From assembly GCA_949949005.1 (NCBI GenBank), contig CATLHM010000009.1, positions 62,001-126,000 of the forward strand: DNA of 64,000 bases. The letters run 5' to 3'. The notes under the pieces are model-generated. The model saw only the letters and a list, made by a program, of their open reading frames with translations. It was not told the origin of the DNA and ran no database searches. Each line of letters starts with the position of its first letter. Within the stretch, counting starts at the first letter, position 1. Origin of the DNA: an uncultured Lachnospiraceae bacterium. GTDB taxonomy: Bacteria > Bacillota > Clostridia > Lachnospirales > Lachnospiraceae. Shown one piece after another: positions 44,253 to 52,240 of this stretch. The position numbers and the translations under genes are program-made.

Positions 44253-44444
44253 ATGCCGAGTAATGGTGAGGTCATAAAAGAAGTAGTTGATCAGTTTCAA
44301 AAGGTACAAGGCCATATGAAAAATGCCAAGAAAGAAAATGCCTCTGAAACATATGAGGGATTAAAAAGTGACTACTTGTCCTTAAAGGCAATTTTAACAT
44401 CTTTAGGCGTCAATCTGACAGAGATTGATAAAATCAAAGAATAA
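44253..44444 (+). CDS. 63-residue helical protein, unknown
   Basis: Charged, two-helix-like small protein (EVVDQFQKVQGHMKN, then YLSLKAILTSLGVNL). GGGAGGTGATAA precedes the ATG, it has its own promoter, and a terminator follows, so it is a real unit. No family recognised. Confidence 0.65.
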   Translation: MPSNGEVIKEVVDQFQKVQGHMKNAKKENASETYEGLKSDYLSLKAILTSLGVNLTEIDKIKE

Positions 44445-44461
44445 CCAGATCAGAAACAATA

Positions 44462-44504
44462 TGCCCCAACGAATGCTGCTTAAGAGAGAGCGTTCGTTGG
44501 GGCA
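44462..44504 (+). terminator. Intrinsic terminator after the 63-residue gene
   Basis: TGCCCCAACGAA and TTCGTTGGGGCA form a perfect 12-base stem with a 19-base loop, followed by ATTGTTT. Confidence 0.65.
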
Positions 44505-44510
44505 ATTGTT

Positions 44511-44546
44511 TATAGTGAACGACAAAATAATTTGTCGTTCACTATA
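44511..44546. repeat. Perfect 16-base inverted repeat with 4-base loop
   Basis: TATAGTGAACGACAAA, ATAA, then the exact complement. It lies between convergent transcripts, 18 bases from the end of the ABC exporter gene, and has few T after it in either direction. Either a two-way terminator or the end of a small repeat element. Confidence 0.6.
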
Positions 44547-44564
44547 GTATAAGGAGAAAAAATT

Positions 44565-46298
44565 TTACTCAAAAAAATCATTCTCCCGGAACTGCAGGGA
44601 ATACAGCTTCTTATAGGTGCCGTCGAGGGCCATCAGTTCTTCATGGGTACCTCGCTCCGTAATCTTTCCGTTGATGACTACCGCAATCTCATCGGCATTT
44701 CGGATCGTGGAGAGACGGTGGGCGACTACCAGGGTGGTACGTCCTTTGCAAAGCTCATCCAGAGCCTGTTGGATCAGAACCTCCGTGGTATTGTCCAGGG
44801 CGCTGGTAGCCTCGTCCAGAATCAGGATGGCGGGATTTTTCAGGAACACCCGGGCAATGCTCAGGCGCTGCTTCTGGCCGCCGGAGAGCTTGACGCCGCG
44901 CTCGCCGATTTCCGTATCGTACCCCTTTTCCAGAGTCATGACATAGTCGTGGATATTGGCACGCCGGGCAGCTTCATAGATTTCCTCGTCGGTGGCGCTG
45001 GGACGCCCATAGAGGATATTTTCGCGGATAGTGCCTGCAAAGAGGAAAACGTCCTGCTGGACGATACCGATATTGCGGCGGACAGACTCCATGGTCAGAT
45101 TGCGGATATCCGTGCCGTCGATTAAGATGGAACCCTCTCCCTCCCGGAGCTTGTAAAAATTGGGAAGAAGGTGGCACAGCGTGGTTTTCCCTCCGCCGGA
45201 GGGGCCCACCAGAGCAAGCTTGCGCCCTTTTTCGAGACGAAGGTTTATGTTGTGAAGAACCTCTTTGGAAGGATCATAGGCGTAGGTGACATCTTTGAAC
45301 TCAATTGTACCCTGGACATTCTTCAGATCCCGGGCGCCCGGCATATCTTCCTCAGGCTCCGCGTCCATAAGCTCCACAAAACGTTTGAAACCACTGACCC
45401 CGTTCTGGAACTGTTCCATGAAACCGATCAGGGTATTGACAGGATTGATGAACAGGTTTACCGAAACGATAAAGGTGGAATAATCCCCGAAGGATATCCG
45501 TCCTGCGTACAAAAACAATCCCCCTGCAATCAGGATAAATACGTTAAAAACATCCGTCACAAAGGAGGTGGAAGAGTGGAACTGAGCCATGGCCCGGTAG
45601 GCCCGGCGGGAAGCGTCCACAAACAGCTTGTCCCCCTCCCGGAACTTTTCCACTTCGCGTTCACTGTTGGTATATGCCTTGGTTACGCGGATTCCGGTGA
45701 CACTGCTCTCCACGGCGGCATTGATGACGGCATTGCTTTTGCGGCGGTCGTCAAAGGCGCGGCTCATGGCCCGGCGGAAGTAGAGAGTGACCACCACCAG
45801 GATTGGAACACAGGCGAAAATGATCAGGGTCAGGATCGGATCAATCATAAACAGATAGATAAAGGACAAAAGAATCATCACGGTGCTGATCAGCAGATTT
45901 TCAGGGCCGTGATGGGCCAGCTCGCACACCTCGAACAGATCGCTGGTAAGCCGCGTCATGATGCGGCCGGTTTCGTGGTTGTCATAGAAGCTGAAAGGCT
46001 GCTTTTCCAGATGGGCAAATAAATCCTGGCGCATCTGGGATTGCATCTGCACGCCGATGACATGGCCGTAATACTGCACGAAATAGCGCAGCAACATTCG
46101 CACCACATACAGAGCCAGCACAATCAGGCCGGAGACAACGATGGTGGAATACATTTTCTCCGGAATATAGATATTAAGCATCTTGTTGGTCACCACAGGA
46201 TATACCATGCCGATGACCGAGATTAGCAAAGATGCCAGCATATCCAGCGTCAGCATCTTTTTATGGGGTTCATAGTAACGGATAAAGCGTTTTAACAT
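44565..46298 (-). CDS. ABC exporter, fused membrane and ATPase domains (MsbA/LmrA type)
   Basis: 577 residues: six membrane helices (about 1-310), then the ATPase with Walker A GPSGGGKTT, Q-loop IVQQDVF, signature LSGGQKQR, Walker B AILILDEATSALD and the His switch. Acts as a dimer exporting lipids, peptides or drugs. It follows an ArsR-type gene by 42 bases that contain a small AAAAGGT/ACCTTTT hairpin (46319-46336), a possible attenuator or operator. Confidence 0.92.
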   Translation of the reverse strand: MLKRFIRYYEPHKKMLTLDMLASLLISVIGMVYPVVTNKMLNIYIPEKMYSTIVVSGLIVLALYVVRMLLRYFVQYYGHVIGVQMQSQMRQDLFAHLEKQPFSFYDNHETGRIMTRLTSDLFEVCELAHHGPENLLISTVMILLSFIYLFMIDPILTLIIFACVPILVVVTLYFRRAMSRAFDDRRKSNAVINAAVESSVTGIRVTKAYTNSEREVEKFREGDKLFVDASRRAYRAMAQFHSSTSFVTDVFNVFILIAGGLFLYAGRISFGDYSTFIVSVNLFINPVNTLIGFMEQFQNGVSGFKRFVELMDAEPEEDMPGARDLKNVQGTIEFKDVTYAYDPSKEVLHNINLRLEKGRKLALVGPSGGGKTTLCHLLPNFYKLREGEGSILIDGTDIRNLTMESVRRNIGIVQQDVFLFAGTIRENILYGRPSATDEEIYEAARRANIHDYVMTLEKGYDTEIGERGVKLSGGQKQRLSIARVFLKNPAILILDEATSALDNTTEVLIQQALDELCKGRTTLVVAHRLSTIRNADEIAVVINGKITERGTHEELMALDGTYKKLYSLQFRENDFFE

Positions 46299-46340
46299 GC
46301 GTATCTTCTTCCTTTCCTAAAAGGTGGTTACCTTTTGGTT

Positions 46341-46691
46341 TTACCTTCTTTTTTCGGGCGGCACATAGGACTTGCAGCGGAGATATTCTGATTCCGGACA
46401 GCCGTAGTAGGGGCCGTCGCAGGGCTTGCACTTTGCGTCCCTGATCTCTTCCAGCTCCAGGATCACCTTTTCCAGTACAGCCTTATCCAGACAATAATGG
46501 GTGTAATAGCCCTTTTTGACGCCATACACCAGGCCCGCTTCGCGCAGGACTTTTAAATGCTGGGATACCGCCGATTCGGACAGGGCACTTTTTCGCGCCA
46601 GGGCGCGTACACAGTAGCCCCGCTTTGACATTAACTGTAAAAGCAGAAACCGTTTGGGTTCGCCTAGTGCCTTCAGAATTTTTTCATCCAC
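46341..46691 (-). CDS. ArsR-family winged-helix regulator
   Basis: 116 residues. GTG 46691 is the start (GGAGGG seven bases upstream). The helix-turn-helix (ALARKSALSESAVSQHLKVLREAGLV) is canonical. The C terminus carries a Cys-rich stretch (AKCKPCDGPYYGCPESEYLRC, five Cys) that could bind a metal or sense thiols. It probably represses its own operon with the exporter, from the promoter at 46718-46745. Confidence 0.88.
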   Translation of the reverse strand: MDEKILKALGEPKRFLLLQLMSKRGYCVRALARKSALSESAVSQHLKVLREAGLVYGVKKGYYTHYCLDKAVLEKVILELEEIRDAKCKPCDGPYYGCPESEYLRCKSYVPPEKRR

Positions 46692-46717
46692 ATTTCATCC
46701 CTCCAATATCGGTATAT

Positions 46718-46745
46718 ATTATACTACACTTATTTAATTTAGCAA
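46718..46745 (-). promoter_or_regulatory. Promoter of the ArsR-exporter operon
   Basis: Read leftward: TTGCTA (46745-46740), 16 bases, TATAAT (46723-46718). A palindrome (TTTAGC AAGA GCTAAA, 46738-46753) overlaps the -35 box and is a candidate operator. Confidence 0.55.
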
Positions 46746-46779
46746 GAGCTAAAATGGTTTTGCTTTTCAACAATATTTC

Positions 46780-46808
46780 TTGTGAGGACGGAGGAGATGT
46801 ATTATAAT
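46780..46808 (+). promoter_or_regulatory. Promoter of the HD-domain gene
   Basis: TTGTGA (46780-46785), exactly 17 bases, TATAAT (46803-46808). Divergent from the ArsR promoter. Confidence 0.55.
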
Positions 46809-46837
46809 ATCTTTGAAAAATCAAGGAGGAAAAGAAA

Positions 46838-47422
46838 ATGCAGAATAATTTAACCAGGGAGGAAGCCCTGGCACTTTTGAAAAAATACAACAAGGAACCG
46901 TTTCACATCCAACATGCCCTTACGGTGGAAGGCGTGATGCGGTGGTTTGCCAATGAGCTTGGCTATGGGGAGGAAGCGGATTATTGGGCAAATACAGGGC
47001 TTTTACATGATATTGATTTTGAGCTTTATCCCCAGGAGCACTGCCAGAGGGCGCCGCAGCTTTTGCGGGAGGGAGGCGCGTCCGAAGACATGATCCGTTC
47101 GGTATGCTCCCACGGCTATGGGCTTTGCTCTGATGTGAAGCCGGAGCATGAGATGGAAAAGGTGCTTTTTGCCGTGGACGAGCTGACAGGACTGATCGGC
47201 GCGGCAGCTCTTATGCGTCCTTCCAAAAGTGTGATGGATATGGAAGCGAGCAGCGTGAAGAAGAAGTTCAAGGATAAAAGGTTTGCCGCAGGGTGTTCCC
47301 GTGATGTGATCCGGCAGGGGGCAGAAGAGCTTGGGTGGGATTTAAATGAGCTTTTTGAGAAGACCATACTTGCCATGCGTTCCTGTGAGGAAGGGATTCA
47401 GGAGGAGATGGAGCAGGGATAA
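46838..47422 (+). CDS. HD-domain phosphohydrolase
   Basis: 194 residues with the metal-binding pattern His in FHIQHALTVE, HD in LLHDIDFE, then His in SHGYG and Asp in AVDELTG. This is the compact HDIG-like group that hydrolyses nucleotides or phosphoesters in the cytosol. AAGGAGG precedes the ATG. Substrate not deducible. Confidence 0.88.
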   Translation: MQNNLTREEALALLKKYNKEPFHIQHALTVEGVMRWFANELGYGEEADYWANTGLLHDIDFELYPQEHCQRAPQLLREGGASEDMIRSVCSHGYGLCSDVKPEHEMEKVLFAVDELTGLIGAAALMRPSKSVMDMEASSVKKKFKDKRFAAGCSRDVIRQGAEELGWDLNELFEKTILAMRSCEEGIQEEMEQG

Positions 47423-47439
47423 AGCCCTTCCTCCTCTTT

Positions 47440-47910
47440 TTATAGAATAACCTCCATCCCCACCTTCTGAGGCACAAGACCGCAGGCCTGATAGAATTTC
47501 ATGGCGCTTTCATTCAGGCTCCATACGTTTAGGGTCACATTGTAGCATTTTTGCTCTCTGGCAAAGGACAGCACGTATTCGTAAAGGCTTTTGCCGATAT
47601 GCTGCCCTCTGATTTTTTCATCCACGCATAGATCGTCGATATAGAGGGTTTTGATATCGGTCAAAATATTATTATGCAGGTGTTGCTGAAAGATGCAGAA
47701 GGCATAGCCCAAAACCTTGCCGTTCTCATCCACTGCGGTGAAGATCGGACGCTGATCGTCCTTGATTAGCTCTCGAAGCTGGTCGTCCGTATATTTTTTG
47801 GCCCCATATTTAAACAGGTCGGGACGTCCCCTGTGATGTACCAGGCACACCTGCATCAACAGGTCGTTGATGCCGTCCATGTCCTGCTCTTTTGCACGTC
47901 TGATTTCCAT
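47440..47910 (-). CDS. GNAT-family N-acetyltransferase
   Basis: 156 residues; typical start IRRAKEQDMDGIND, CoA-binding motif CVDEKIRGQHIGKSLYEYVL and ending NESAMKFYQACGLVPQ. Small-molecule or protein acetylation; target unknown. It converges on the HD gene. Confidence 0.88.
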   Translation of the reverse strand: MEIRRAKEQDMDGINDLLMQVCLVHHRGRPDLFKYGAKKYTDDQLRELIKDDQRPIFTAVDENGKVLGYAFCIFQQHLHNNILTDIKTLYIDDLCVDEKIRGQHIGKSLYEYVLSFAREQKCYNVTLNVWSLNESAMKFYQACGLVPQKVGMEVIL

Positions 47911-48032
47911 AATTATGGTAATACTCCTTATATCATAGATTTCGCTTTCTAAAAATAGAAAAGCGTAGTATGATAGCAGTATAGCACAAGGGGATAAAGA
48001 GTGAAAGGCTTTTCGCAGAAACGAGGTGGTTT

Positions 48033-48281
48033 ATGAAAGATACAATCAATATGTCGGTGTCTCAGGTGTTTGCCAAAAACGGAGAGAGGTATGCTTTTGT
48101 TTCATTTACGGACGGAAAGAAAAATGCGGAGGGGAAGATCCCCGAGTGTAAGATTATTTCCAACAATGGATTTGAGAAAGAGGAAATAACGCAGCTCGAG
48201 GATTATATGGAAAGGGAGCTGGCCCGCCTTAAGAGAATGGCGGCGGGGATCAATGTCATGCGGGCTTTTATGGAGCCGTGA
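48033..48281 (+). CDS. 82-residue conserved-looking small protein, unknown
   Basis: Soluble; beta-rich first half (VSQVFAKNGERYAFVSFTDGKKNAEG) and a helical end (YMERELARLKRMAAGINVMRAF). ACGAGGTGG precedes the ATG. The gap before it contains a bulged hairpin (CGCTTTCTA/TAGAAAAGCG, near 47951). No family recognised. Confidence 0.65.
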   Translation: MKDTINMSVSQVFAKNGERYAFVSFTDGKKNAEGKIPECKIISNNGFEKEEITQLEDYMERELARLKRMAAGINVMRAFMEP

Positions 48282-48312
48282 ACGGGGGGAGTACCCTTTT
48301 GATCTCACGGTT
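48276..48312. terminator. Possible two-way terminator between convergent genes
   Basis: CCGTGA (48276-48281) and TCACGG (48305-48310) flank an inner GGG/CCC pairing, followed by TTT. Confidence 0.35.
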
Positions 48313-48825
48313 TCATTGGATATTAAAATCTGCCAGTCTTAAACCATAATAATCCACATGAATGACTGTCCCATCAGGATAGGTTTCTGTTGCTGACTTG
48401 ATATGTTCGGTAAAACCATAGTGTGCATAGATCTTTTTGTTTTTTTCTTCTTCGGGCTCCACACCGACAGTAGCTTTGGTGTAACCTTTTTTCTTCAGAT
48501 CTTCGATCATAAAGCGCATTAACTTTGAAAAATAGCCTTTGCCCTGGTATTCGTCTATTGTTCGGAAAGCAGACAAATAGACGAGGCGCTCTCCCACGAG
48601 TCCCTCGCTGTTTTGAACAATTTCGGGGCTGAGCATGGCAGTTGCCTCGCAGATAATTGTTCCGTCAAGGATTCCGTAATAGGGAATGATGAGGCCTTTC
48701 TGAAAATTTTTTAGTTTTTTTTCCTTCCATATAATCCAGTTTTCTTTGTGGAGTTTTTCGTGCTCAATTTCATAATCCCATTTTCTATTCATTTCATCAA
48801 GAGAAGCGATTTTGCATAGATACAT
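48313..48825 (-). CDS. GNAT-family N-acetyltransferase
   Basis: 170 residues from ATG 48825 (AAAGGAGG upstream; the frame is open further but without a site). CoA loop RTIDEYQGKGYFSKLMRFM and ending KKIYAHYGFTEH are clear. Fourth acetyltransferase in the region 37-49 kb. Confidence 0.88.
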   Translation of the reverse strand: MYLCKIASLDEMNRKWDYEIEHEKLHKENWIIWKEKKLKNFQKGLIIPYYGILDGTIICEATAMLSPEIVQNSEGLVGERLVYLSAFRTIDEYQGKGYFSKLMRFMIEDLKKKGYTKATVGVEPEEEKNKKIYAHYGFTEHIKSATETYPDGTVIHVDYYGLRLADFNIQ

Positions 48826-48843
48826 AGTTTTCCTCCTTTGCGT

Positions 48844-48882
48844 ACAAAAACGCCACAACTCAATAGGGTCATGGCGCTTTGT
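48844..48882 (-). terminator. Terminator, leftward, downstream of the integrase gene
   Basis: Read leftward, ACAAA-G-CGCCA pairs with TGGCG-TT-TTTGT around a 16-base loop, and TTTTT follows the inner stem. It is the first stop signal for leftward prophage transcription. Confidence 0.5.
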
Positions 48883-48992
48883 CTGTCTTTATCTATTATT
48901 TTGGGGCTTTTAATACAAATAATTCAGAACGTCCCACCGCTTCTTTAGAAACGATTTTCCTTAGCGGCTTCCTCAACGGAGACGGCAGTGTA

Positions 48993-49020
48993 CTGAAAAA
49001 GCGCCATTTTCAGCTTTTTT
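48993..49020 (+). terminator. Hairpin with T run, rightward
   Basis: CTGAAAA, 7-base loop, TTTTCAG, then C and six T. No gene ends before it on this strand; it may insulate the prophage end. The 267 bases from 48826 to 49092 hold only these two hairpins and the direct repeat CAGGAC-TTGT-CAGGAC near 49062-49076; no attachment core could be fixed. Confidence 0.5.
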
Positions 49021-49092
49021 GTTGCCTGTGTGTTTCCTATTCACAAAATTTTATACTTAATCAGGACTTGTCAGGACATCATTAAGGATAGA

Positions 49093-50223
49093 TTATGGTA
49101 TTTTTTCGATTTCCCTTTTCAGCCATTCCAGATCTCGCTCAGTATATGTCCCTTCGGTCAGGTCTGTAATTCTGTGGCCGATAATTCGCTTGATCACGTA
49201 TTCTTCGACACCAGCCTTTTTGGCCATGGTAACGAAAGTTTTACGCGGATCATGGGGGCGATGATCTTTGCGTAAATTTAGGGAGTTTATAACCTTATCA
49301 AAACGGCCTGCATATTTATCGTATGTAATACTCATTCCACCTTTGGGAGATTTAGGGTCATTAAGGAGATATTTGCTACCAAGTGTAATGGCTTCGCTAT
49401 AGTTTTTTGATATTAGTCCTTTTATGCGGGGGTGGATAGGTACTATACGGTTTTTCCCAGCATCTGTTTTCATTCCTCCTGTAATATATTGTCCTTCCAG
49501 ATTAACGTCTTCAATTCTTAAAATGGCAAGCTCTTGTGGCCTCCACCCCATATAACACTGAATCAAAATCCAGTCCACAAAACGTAGGCGATCCACATTG
49601 TCCCATAGTGCTTTCATTTCTTTATCCGTAAAGGCAATATGGTCTCTGGCGGAGTCGCTTTTTTCCTTCACAATATCGGATGATAAGTCAAAAGTCCTTG
49701 CATAGTTTTTGTCCACTAATTCATATTCTACAGCATAATCTAACATGAGATTGAATAAGGATTTAATCCGGGCTTTGGTGTTGGGAGAGGCCATTATTTT
49801 TTGACCAGCATCTTTACCACGGTCAGAAATAATAAAACCATCCTCCATAATTCCTTTTATATGCCTAGCTCGGATATCTTTAACTCGCATATTGTAGATT
49901 GCATGACAGTATTTCCATGCAGAATTAATCGTCCTTACAGACGATGGACTTTCAAGTGTAGGAAAATAGGAATCAGTCCATTTTTGATAAAGCTCAATTA
50001 AAATGAGATTATTTCCTTGAATTTCATAGGGATTAGAACTGTATTCAGCTAATGCCTGTAGAGCTTCTTTTTTGGTTTTAAAGGTTCCAAGTGGAATACG
50101 GTTTTGTTTTGCTTTGCCAGTTTGTTCATCAAGGGACCACCCAAGTGTAATGCGGGCGAGATATGGTTTGCGCCTGTTGCCAGATAATTTAGTTACACTT
50201 CCATAGCCGTTTGGCAGTTTCAT
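49093..50223 (-). CDS. Prophage tyrosine-recombinase integrase
   Basis: 376 residues. N-terminal arm-binding domain (GYGSVTKLSGNRRKPY...LGTFKTKKEAL), core-binding helices, then the catalytic domain with Arg of MGWRPQELA, Lys in the beta hairpin, HDPRKTF, IGHR and the nucleophile Tyr in EGTYTERD. All catalytic residues are seen. ATG 50223 has AAAGGA nine bases upstream. It marks the left end of the prophage and reads outward. Confidence 0.93.
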   Translation of the reverse strand: MKLPNGYGSVTKLSGNRRKPYLARITLGWSLDEQTGKAKQNRIPLGTFKTKKEALQALAEYSSNPYEIQGNNLILIELYQKWTDSYFPTLESPSSVRTINSAWKYCHAIYNMRVKDIRARHIKGIMEDGFIISDRGKDAGQKIMASPNTKARIKSLFNLMLDYAVEYELVDKNYARTFDLSSDIVKEKSDSARDHIAFTDKEMKALWDNVDRLRFVDWILIQCYMGWRPQELAILRIEDVNLEGQYITGGMKTDAGKNRIVPIHPRIKGLISKNYSEAITLGSKYLLNDPKSPKGGMSITYDKYAGRFDKVINSLNLRKDHRPHDPRKTFVTMAKKAGVEEYVIKRIIGHRITDLTEGTYTERDLEWLKREIEKIP

Positions 50224-50236
50224 AGCGTCACATCCT

Positions 50237-50812
50237 TTACAGATTGATTGATTCAATTACAGAGCTAAGCCCTGAATAGTCTGTCTTTATCGGTTCCAGT
50301 TTGAGCAGGGAGGATAAAGATATTCCTTTCTGATCTGGCATTTTTTCATTCAGAACGGATGTAGGCAGCACATAAAAATCCCAATAGTCCAGGTCGAGCA
50401 GGGAGATATCCTTTGTCTTGGCGGTAAAGAGAGAGAACACATACAGGTCACAGTTACGTTTTGCTACAGAGGAATAGGTGGCAGTTGCATTATCCCAAGC
50501 CAATTTCTTCCCAATATCAAAGCGGATCTGAGCAAAGATATTTTCTGGAGACCAAGCTTGAATGTAAGCGGCAGATTTTACTTCAATCCTGCGCCCAGAT
50601 GGGCTAGTCACATCAAAAGGAAGCCAATTTGTTCGCATATGCGTACCGGTAGGGACATTTCCTAATGATGAATAAACGAGAAATTCTGCCACTACCCCAC
50701 GTTGGGTGTTGTCAATTAAGTCTGAATACGCCCAGCACCAAAAGTCTTTGATGGATATTCCTGTATTAGCACCATGAAGCGTAAATTCTTCATTTCCGGT
50801 TAATGATTTCAT
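50237..50812 (-). CDS. PD-(D/E)XK nuclease-like prophage protein
   Basis: 191 residues from ATG 50812 (AGGAAAGG upstream). Centre: PFDVTSPSGRRIEVKSAAYIQ, an Asp followed by Glu-x-Lys with the spacing of restriction-type nucleases. Two Trp-rich flanks (IKDFWCWAYSDL, AWSPENIF). It lies between integrase and repressor, the place of accessory (often protective) prophage genes. A restriction-like or superinfection-exclusion role is inferred. Confidence 0.6.
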   Translation of the reverse strand: MKSLTGNEEFTLHGANTGISIKDFWCWAYSDLIDNTQRGVVAEFLVYSSLGNVPTGTHMRTNWLPFDVTSPSGRRIEVKSAAYIQAWSPENIFAQIRFDIGKKLAWDNATATYSSVAKRNCDLYVFSLFTAKTKDISLLDLDYWDFYVLPTSVLNEKMPDQKGISLSSLLKLEPIKTDYSGLSSVIESINL

Positions 50813-50826
50813 AATTTTTCCTTTCC

Positions 50827-51144
50827 TCATTCTACGTTGGCACTGGCGGCAAGAATAGCATTTATGCCGATAATGTCACCAGAAATGGAAGCTGATAATA
50901 ATTCCTGGCACTCAGTATCCGATAAAGGGCCATATGAATGCACCAGATCAAATAAAAACTGATCTGGCAGTGAGAGTCGGTTCTGCAGAATTCGGATTTT
51001 TGCAACGGTGCCATAGGGATAATCTTTGGAATCCGAATTAAAACTTTCACAGAATGAAGAAAGGTAGAAAAGCAGGGATGCACATTCGTTCCCTGCTTTT
51101 TCTTCCGAAAGTGCCAGCTTGAAGTAGAGGGAAGCATTTGTCAT
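50827..51144 (-). CDS. Prophage protein, unknown
   Basis: 105 residues, helical (ALSEEKAGNECASLLFYLSSF...), no membrane part. AGGAGA precedes the start. It lies 14 bases before the nuclease-like gene and is probably co-transcribed; possibly its partner or inhibitor. No family recognised. Confidence 0.6.
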   Translation of the reverse strand: MTNASLYFKLALSEEKAGNECASLLFYLSSFCESFNSDSKDYPYGTVAKIRILQNRLSLPDQFLFDLVHSYGPLSDTECQELLSASISGDIIGINAILAASANVE

Positions 51145-51188
51145 AGGCGTTCTCCTATCTTAGTAACGGCCATAGAGCCGGTACCATT

Positions 51189-51554
51189 CTAAACTGATAA
51201 TCTTTTTTCCTCGTCAAGGTATTTTTGCGACTCAGTATAAGCTTTCAAAAATCCTTTGAGTTCCCCGACAAATTCATATTTTTTAGGTTCCGGCAGAGAA
51301 CGGAATAGTGCCAGAAGTTCATCCTCTTGCAGGGTGGTGGTTTTATGGAGGGGTGCATCCTGCCCTGTCATAAGGTAGTCTAGGGATACGCCAAAAAAGT
51401 CAGCAATAGTTTTCATACACTTGGCTGGTGGATCAGTGGTACGCGATTTCCATGTAGACATTGTTGAGGCTCTGATATTTATTTTTTCACAAAGCTCATA
51501 TGCCGTTTTTTTTTCTTCTTCGAGAAGTTTGTAGATTCTTTCAATAATTTCCAT
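51189..51554 (-). CDS. CI-type prophage repressor (XRE helix-turn-helix)
   Basis: 121 residues from ATG 51554 (GGAGG six bases upstream). Residues 1-65 are the XRE helix-turn-helix (TAYELCEKINIRASTMSTWKS...IADFFGVSLDYLM); the rest is a helical tail (LLALFRSLPEPKKYEFVGEL) for dimer formation. No LexA-like peptidase domain, so induction is not by self-cleavage. It should bind the sites at 51577-51777. Confidence 0.88.
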   Translation of the reverse strand: MEIIERIYKLLEEEKKTAYELCEKINIRASTMSTWKSRTTDPPAKCMKTIADFFGVSLDYLMTGQDAPLHKTTTLQEDELLALFRSLPEPKKYEFVGELKGFLKAYTESQKYLDEEKRLSV

Positions 51555-51598
51555 TGGCAACCTCCATGTAAATAATTTCGCAAACGAGAATATATCTA

Positions 51599-51627
51599 TT
51601 TACAAATTCGCAGTTGCGTAGTATAAT
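51599..51627 (+). promoter_or_regulatory. Rightward early (lytic) promoter
   Basis: TTTACA (51599-51604), 17 bases, TATAAT (51622-51627). An operator-like site fills its spacer, so repressor binding would block it. Confidence 0.7.
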
Positions 51628-51649
51628 ATAAGTATGAAATACAAATCAA
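51620..51649 (-). promoter_or_regulatory. Leftward repressor-maintenance promoter
   Basis: Read leftward: TTGATT (51649-51644), 18 bases, TATACT (51625-51620). Its -10 box overlaps the -10 of the rightward promoter, so the two exclude each other. Confidence 0.5.
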
Positions 51650-51792
51650 TTCGAAGTTGCGAGCTAAGAGAGTGATAAGTATTTCTTATGCAAGTTGGCG
51701 AGTTTATAAATAAATTAATTCTATTATAGCACGCAAACTAGTGAAAATAAACACAAAGTAATTAGCAAATGCGAGAAAGGAGTGATACTCAA

Positions 51793-52212
51793 ATGAGAAA
51801 GGAACCATCACAATGGAGTAAGGATGTCAGAAAAGCCATGATCGACAAAGATATGACGATCAAACAGCTAGCTGAAAGCATCGGTTACAGTTTCCCGGTA
51901 GTTTCTTCAGTTATCAATGGGCGGTATTCTAACAAAACCTACAGGCAAATCGTCGAGAAGATTAACGAAAAGCTGGGGACAAATGGATTACCGGAGCGCA
52001 TTAATACACCATCTAGGGATTGGTGCAATGCAGTTAAGGCGGAGCTTTTGTATCGGGATATGAGCATTAATCAATTGGCAGAGAAGGTGGATGTCTCCAG
52101 AGATCGGATATCGCTTGTAATTAATGGCAAAATGATGAATGAGGATATTGTGAATACCATCAACCGTATTCTGGATATTAAATTGCCGGCCATTCCTGCT
52201 GGTGATAATTAA
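51793..52212 (+). CDS. Prophage regulator with two tandem helix-turn-helix domains (Cro/antirepressor-like)
   Basis: 139 residues from ATG 51793 (AAAGGAG 10 bases upstream). Two XRE-like repeats, MTIKQLAESIGYSFPVVSSV (about 20-40) and MSINQLAEKVDVSRDRISLV (about 90-110), each preceded by W-x3-V. Such an internal duplication would place both halves of a DNA dimer in one chain. First gene of the rightward transcript, so a Cro-like switch role is likely. Confidence 0.75.
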   Translation: MRKEPSQWSKDVRKAMIDKDMTIKQLAESIGYSFPVVSSVINGRYSNKTYRQIVEKINEKLGTNGLPERINTPSRDWCNAVKAELLYRDMSINQLAEKVDVSRDRISLVINGKMMNEDIVNTINRILDIKLPAIPAGDN

Positions 52213-52240
52213 ATTTTAGCAGAAGGGTAGGTAACGTGGA

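Larger units (their letters stand above)
51577..51777. promoter_or_regulatory. Prophage control region with about six operator-like sites
   Basis: Related 14-base motifs built from TTCGCA/TTGCGA half-sites lie at 51577-51590, 51607-51620, 51650-51663, 51690-51704, 51730-51743 and 51763-51777. Sites 2 (TTCGCAGTTGCGTA) and 3 (TTCGAAGTTGCGAG) are closest to palindromes. Site 2 lies exactly between the boxes of the rightward promoter. Confidence 0.65.

Noticed and set aside
45171..46022. 283-codon frame opposite the ABC exporter
   Set aside because: The exporter has all ABC motifs in the other strand; this frame has none.
49062..49076. CAGGAC direct repeat as phage attachment core
   Set aside because: Too short, and the right prophage end is not in the window for comparison.
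48879..49085. 68-codon rightward frame near the prophage end
   Set aside because: It contains a terminator hairpin, no ribosome site and no recognisable product.
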